64,000 nucleotides of DNA from Rikenella sp031549665 (GTDB lineage: Bacteria; Bacteroidota; Bacteroidia; Bacteroidales; Rikenellaceae): NCBI GenBank assembly GCA_031549665.1, contig JAVBPJ010000001.1, forward strand, positions 186,001 through 250,000. Reading direction: 5' to 3'. The notes beneath the pieces are model-generated. The model had not been told where the DNA came from. It worked only from the letters and a program-made list of their open reading frames with translations, and did not search any database. The position numbers and the translations under genes were made by a program. This document shows, in pieces, positions 61,182-64,000 of this stretch; the first letter of the stretch is position 1; each line of letters begins with the position of its first letter.

Positions 61182-62573
61182 ATGGGAAAAACACTTTTTG
61201 ATAAAATCTGGGATGCCCACACGGTTCGCCAACTGGATGGCGGCCGTTCGGTACTCTATATCGACCGCCACTACATCCACGAAGTAACCTCGCCGGTTGC
61301 TTTCGTCGGCCTGCGTGCGCGCGGCATCGGCGTGTTCCGGCCCGAGCTGACCACCGCCACGGCCGACCACAACACCCCCACCGTCGACCAGCACCTGCCC
61401 CTCGAGGCGGGCGAATCGAAAACCCAGCTCGACCAACTGGAGCGGAACGCCCGCGAATTCGGCCTGCCGCACTACTTCGGACTGGGGCATCCGCAAAACG
61501 GCATCGTCCACATCATCGGACCCGAGTACGGCTTTACGCAACCCGGCATGACCATCGTGTGCGGCGACAGCCACACCTCGACCCACGGGGCGTTCGGCGC
61601 CGTCGCGTTCGGCATCGGCACCTCCGAGGTCGAAATGGTGCTTGCCTCGCAATGCATCCTGCAACCCAAGCCCAAAAAGATGCGTATCACCGTCGACGGC
61701 CGCCTGGCCTGCTGCGTAACGGCCAAGGACGTGGCGCTCTACATCATTTCAAAAATCACGGCCGCCGGAGGAACGGGCCACTTCATCGAGTTTGCGGGCG
61801 AAGCCATCCGCAGCCTGTCGATGGAAGGGCGCATGACCCTGTGCAACATGAGCATCGAATGCGGCGCACGCGGGGGAATCATCGCCCCCGACCAAACCAC
61901 TTTCGACTACGTGAAAGGGCGCAAGCACGCCCCCGCGGGCGAGGCTTGGGAACGGGCCGTCGCCTACTGGAAAACCCTGCCCACCGACCCCGACGCCGTG
62001 TTCGACACCGAATACCGCTTCGATGCCGCCGACATCCAACCGATGATTACCTACGGAACCAACCCGGGCATGGGAATCGCCATCAATGCACCGATGCCCG
62101 CTCCGGCCAGCGAAAGCGACGTGAAATCGTTCGAATACATGGGCTTGGAGGCGGGTTGCCAGCTTGAAGGCCTCCCGATCGACTACGTCTTCCTGGGAAG
62201 CTGCACCAACGGCCGGATCGAAGATTTCCGCCTGTTTGCCCGCGCCGTTCAAGGAAAACGCAAGGCCGACGGGGTGGTGGCCTGGCTGGTGCCTGGATCC
62301 CACATCGTGGCGCAACAGGTGCGCGACGAAGGACTGCTCGACATACTCACCGAGGCCGGCTTCGAACTGCGCCAACCGGGCTGCTCGGCCTGCCTGGCGA
62401 TGAATGCCGACAAGGTGCCCGCCGGAAAATACGCGGTCTCTACCTCGAACCGCAACTTCGAAGGACGGCAAGGCCCCGGCGCGCGTACCCTGCTGGCCAG
62501 CCCGGTGGTGGCCGCCGCCGCCGCCATCACAGGCCGGGTAACCGACCCACGTACCCTCTTTGACTGCAAATAG
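61182..62573 (+). CDS. leuC: 3-isopropylmalate dehydratase, large subunit
   Basis: A 463-aa aconitase-family [4Fe-4S] enzyme. Cluster ligands are Cys341 (SCTNGRIEDF), Cys401 and Cys404 (GCSACLAMN). Active-site parts DHNTPT, GDSHTSTHGAFGA and NRNFEGRQGPGARTLL are present. The start MGKTLFDKIWDAH matches the family. The leuD gene follows after 2 nt. Normal length. Confidence 0.97.
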   Translation: MGKTLFDKIWDAHTVRQLDGGRSVLYIDRHYIHEVTSPVAFVGLRARGIGVFRPELTTATADHNTPTVDQHLPLEAGESKTQLDQLERNAREFGLPHYFGLGHPQNGIVHIIGPEYGFTQPGMTIVCGDSHTSTHGAFGAVAFGIGTSEVEMVLASQCILQPKPKKMRITVDGRLACCVTAKDVALYIISKITAAGGTGHFIEFAGEAIRSLSMEGRMTLCNMSIECGARGGIIAPDQTTFDYVKGRKHAPAGEAWERAVAYWKTLPTDPDAVFDTEYRFDAADIQPMITYGTNPGMGIAINAPMPAPASESDVKSFEYMGLEAGCQLEGLPIDYVFLGSCTNGRIEDFRLFARAVQGKRKADGVVAWLVPGSHIVAQQVRDEGLLDILTEAGFELRQPGCSACLAMNADKVPAGKYAVSTSNRNFEGRQGPGARTLLASPVVAAAAAITGRVTDPRTLFDCK

Positions 62574-62575
62574 CC

Positions 62576-63172
62576 ATGGCACGCGAAAAATTCACTACCC
62601 TCACCTCGACGGCCGTTCCGCTGCCGATCGAAAATGTCGATACGGACCAAATCATCCCGGCTCGCTTTCTGAAAGCTACCGAACGCAAAGGCTTTGGCGA
62701 TAACCTGTTCCGCGACTGGCGCTACGCCAAAACGGGCGAACCGATCGCCGACTTCCCGCTCAACGACCCGCACTACGGCGGGAAAATCCTCGTGGCGGGC
62801 TACAACTTCGGCTGCGGCTCGTCGCGCGAACACGCCGCATGGGCCATCTACGACTATGGATTCCGCGTGGTGGTATCGAGCTTCTTTGCCGATATCTTCC
62901 GCAACAACGCCCTCAACAACGGCCTGCTGCCCATCCAGGTGCCGCCCGATCTGCTCAAACGGATCTTCGACACCATCGCCGCCAACCCCGCCGCGCTCTT
63001 CTCGGTCGACCTGACCGCACGCACCCTTACCGTCGAAACGAACGGGGAAACCGCCCTCTTCGAAATCGACCGCTATAAACAAACCTGCCTGATCAATGGC
63101 TACGACGACGTGGACTACCTGGTTAGCCTCCACCCCGATATCGCCGCCTACGAGGCAAAACGTTCTTTCTAA
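62576..63172 (+). CDS. leuD: 3-isopropylmalate dehydratase, small subunit
   Basis: A 198-aa swivel domain that completes the LeuCD enzyme. Seen are PIENVDTDQIIPARFLK, the GYNFGCGSSREHA loop and FRNNALNNGLLPI, all typical. It starts 2 nt after the leuC stop. No leuB is found up to the end of the window; the next 830 nt hold a repeat. Confidence 0.96.
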   Translation: MAREKFTTLTSTAVPLPIENVDTDQIIPARFLKATERKGFGDNLFRDWRYAKTGEPIADFPLNDPHYGGKILVAGYNFGCGSSREHAAWAIYDYGFRVVVSSFFADIFRNNALNNGLLPIQVPPDLLKRIFDTIAANPAALFSVDLTARTLTVETNGETALFEIDRYKQTCLINGYDDVDYLVSLHPDIAAYEAKRSF

Positions 63173-63200
63173 TCTTTTGCATTTGAGGTCTCTCTAACTG

Positions 63201-63216
63201 GAGCCTTCGGCTCTTT
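63201..63216 (+). terminator. short hairpin after leuD
   Basis: GAGCC-TTC-GGCTC followed by TTTT, 29 nt after the leuD stop. The same small hairpin occurs inside module B of the neighbouring repeat, so it may belong to the repeat rather than be a dedicated terminator. Confidence 0.5.
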
Positions 63217-63231
63217 TGTTGGAGTTGTCTC

Positions 63232-63490
63232 CAACTGCGCTCAGTCCCCGTGTGCCCACGGTGGGCTTTCCTGTGTTTACTCTAACTGCGCTCGGGCCGC
63301 GCCGGCCCCGCGTGCCCGCGGTGGGCTTTTGGGTGTTTGTGCGGTTGGTCTCTCCGGATTGTTTCTTAGTTGTCGGTTGCGTTGGGAACTACTGCGTAGT
63401 TTTGGGGATGGGCCGAGGAGTACTCACTCGAAAGCGAGCTTTCGTTCGCCTCCTCCACCCATCCCCAAAGCCTGCGGCTCTTTCCAACGC
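63232..63490. repeat. structured intergenic repeat, copy 2 (modules A-A-B)
   Basis: Homologous to 21858-22095 and in the same order: module A (63232-63279), module A (63283-63342, core CCCGCGTGCCCGCGG identical to copy 1) and module B (63379-63490). Module B folds with a perfect TTTGGGGATGGG / CCCATCCCCAAA stem, GAGGAG / CTCCTC, an inner CGAAAGC / GCTTTCG hairpin, an outer GCGTTGG / CCAACGC stem and the side hairpins ACTAC-TGC-GTAGT and AGCC-TGC-GGCT. Several stem pairs differ from copy 1 on both sides, so pairing is kept. The open frame through the repeat has no protein-like sequence and is not called as a gene. Confidence 0.8.
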
Positions 63491-64000
63491 AGCCGAGAAG
63501 CATCTGCCGCAACCAAATTCGACACTGAGTACGGTTACGCCGTAATCAATACAAAGTCGTACGCCGCTGTTACCTCTCCCCTGTTTTTGATCAGCGTTGA
63601 CCTCCACACTGGAGTTGTAAGGGGAACCGTTCCGCCCGGAAATTTTGTAGCGACGACGGAGAGATTTTTCAGTGCGGGAGTTGCGAAACATCGGTAGATT
63701 TTCCGTGAGGGAGGCTTCCGAGCGAAAACTTGTTTTCAAGGGAACGGCCCGGTCTCAATTTCAGGTTGGCCGATCTTTTTTACGAGACTACGTTTTCACT
63801 TTTTAAGTCGAAGCTCGCGGGGGGATGCTCTTTCGAGCAGGCCTCCGCAGGGCGGAGCTTCGGCCTGCCGGATCGCTACGCGACCCGAAACTACTATTCG
63901 TCAGGTATTTTCACCAACCTGTTTTCCAGACCGATCCAGGAGAACCGGTTCGAACCCCATCGAGCTGCAGTGGCGATATTTGTTCACGCGGGAGTTACGG
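63491..64000. other. unassigned end of the window
   Basis: No gene can be supported in these 510 nt on either strand. The stretch contains a compact palindromic hairpin at 63837-63868 (GCAGGCC / GGCCTGC enclosing CTCCGC / GCGGAG) and a short AT-richer part near 63770-63805. It could be the flank of the repeat, a decayed gene or the upstream region of a gene beyond the window. Confidence 0.5.

Noticed and set aside
63216..63545. 109-codon open frame after leuD
   Set aside because: It runs through the structured repeat, and its PRVP-VGF repeats are only the translation of the duplicated module A.
63945..63965. Possible tRNA T arm (GGTTCGAACC)
   Set aside because: The flanking bases do not form a T stem, and no anticodon or acceptor arm can be folded around it.

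Overview
The window looks like a chromosomal segment of a GC-rich member of the Bacteroidota, most likely order Bacteroidales and possibly close to Alistipes/Rikenellaceae (inference). Supporting signs are the many TAnnTTTG-type -7 promoter elements, the absence of Shine-Dalgarno sequences, the bamD-rpoZ-coaBC-recN gene order, the Bacteroidota-only families (DUF4290, DUF4491, DUF3127, LruC-domain lipoproteins) and the fused FeoAB. No phage, insertion sequence or CRISPR array was recognised.

Layout. (1) 1-14.9 kb, minus strand: a long collinear array reads from a clear promoter at 14.9 kb through bamD, rpoZ, coaBC, recN, a small membrane protein, an S41 protease, leuS, a YitT-family protein, an M23 peptidase, a PNPOx-like protein, an M49 peptidase and ubiX, followed by a ferredoxin with its own promoter. 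(2) 15-18.1 kb: SDR, ndk, an OB-fold DUF3127 protein and two prolyl isomerases. (3) 18.2-26.9 kb, iron region: feoAB and its Cys-rich partner read leftward; a porin-like protein, an imelysin and a di-haem oxidoreductase read rightward. Both units carry the same inverted repeat, TCCCCA-N4-TGGGGA, exactly 23 nt upstream of a TACCTTTGC promoter element, which suggests one regulon. (4) 27-30.7 kb: two tandem paralogous LruC-domain lipoproteins, each with a sigma-54-like -24/-12 promoter, a long leader and a leader hairpin. (5) 30.7-49.3 kb: a histidine kinase and an NtrC-type regulator, divergent from an eight-gene export operon (TolC, five large FtsX/MacB permeases, one HlyD adaptor, one ATPase) that also begins with a sigma-54-like promoter.

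(6) 49.3-55.8 kb: tRNA-Met, a clostripain-like protease, a thioredoxin-domain protein, hydF overlapping a sigma-54 activator that lacks a DNA-binding domain, and a DUF4290 gene broken by a single in-frame TAG. (7) 55.8-63.2 kb: gyrB, meaB and leuA-leuC-leuD. (8) 63.2-64 kb: no convincing gene, but a structured repeat that matches the one at 21.9-22.1 kb, with paired changes that keep its stems.

The strongest leads for new biology are the shared operator of the two iron units, the sigma-54 wiring of the exporter and LruC lipoproteins, and the two-copy structured repeat.
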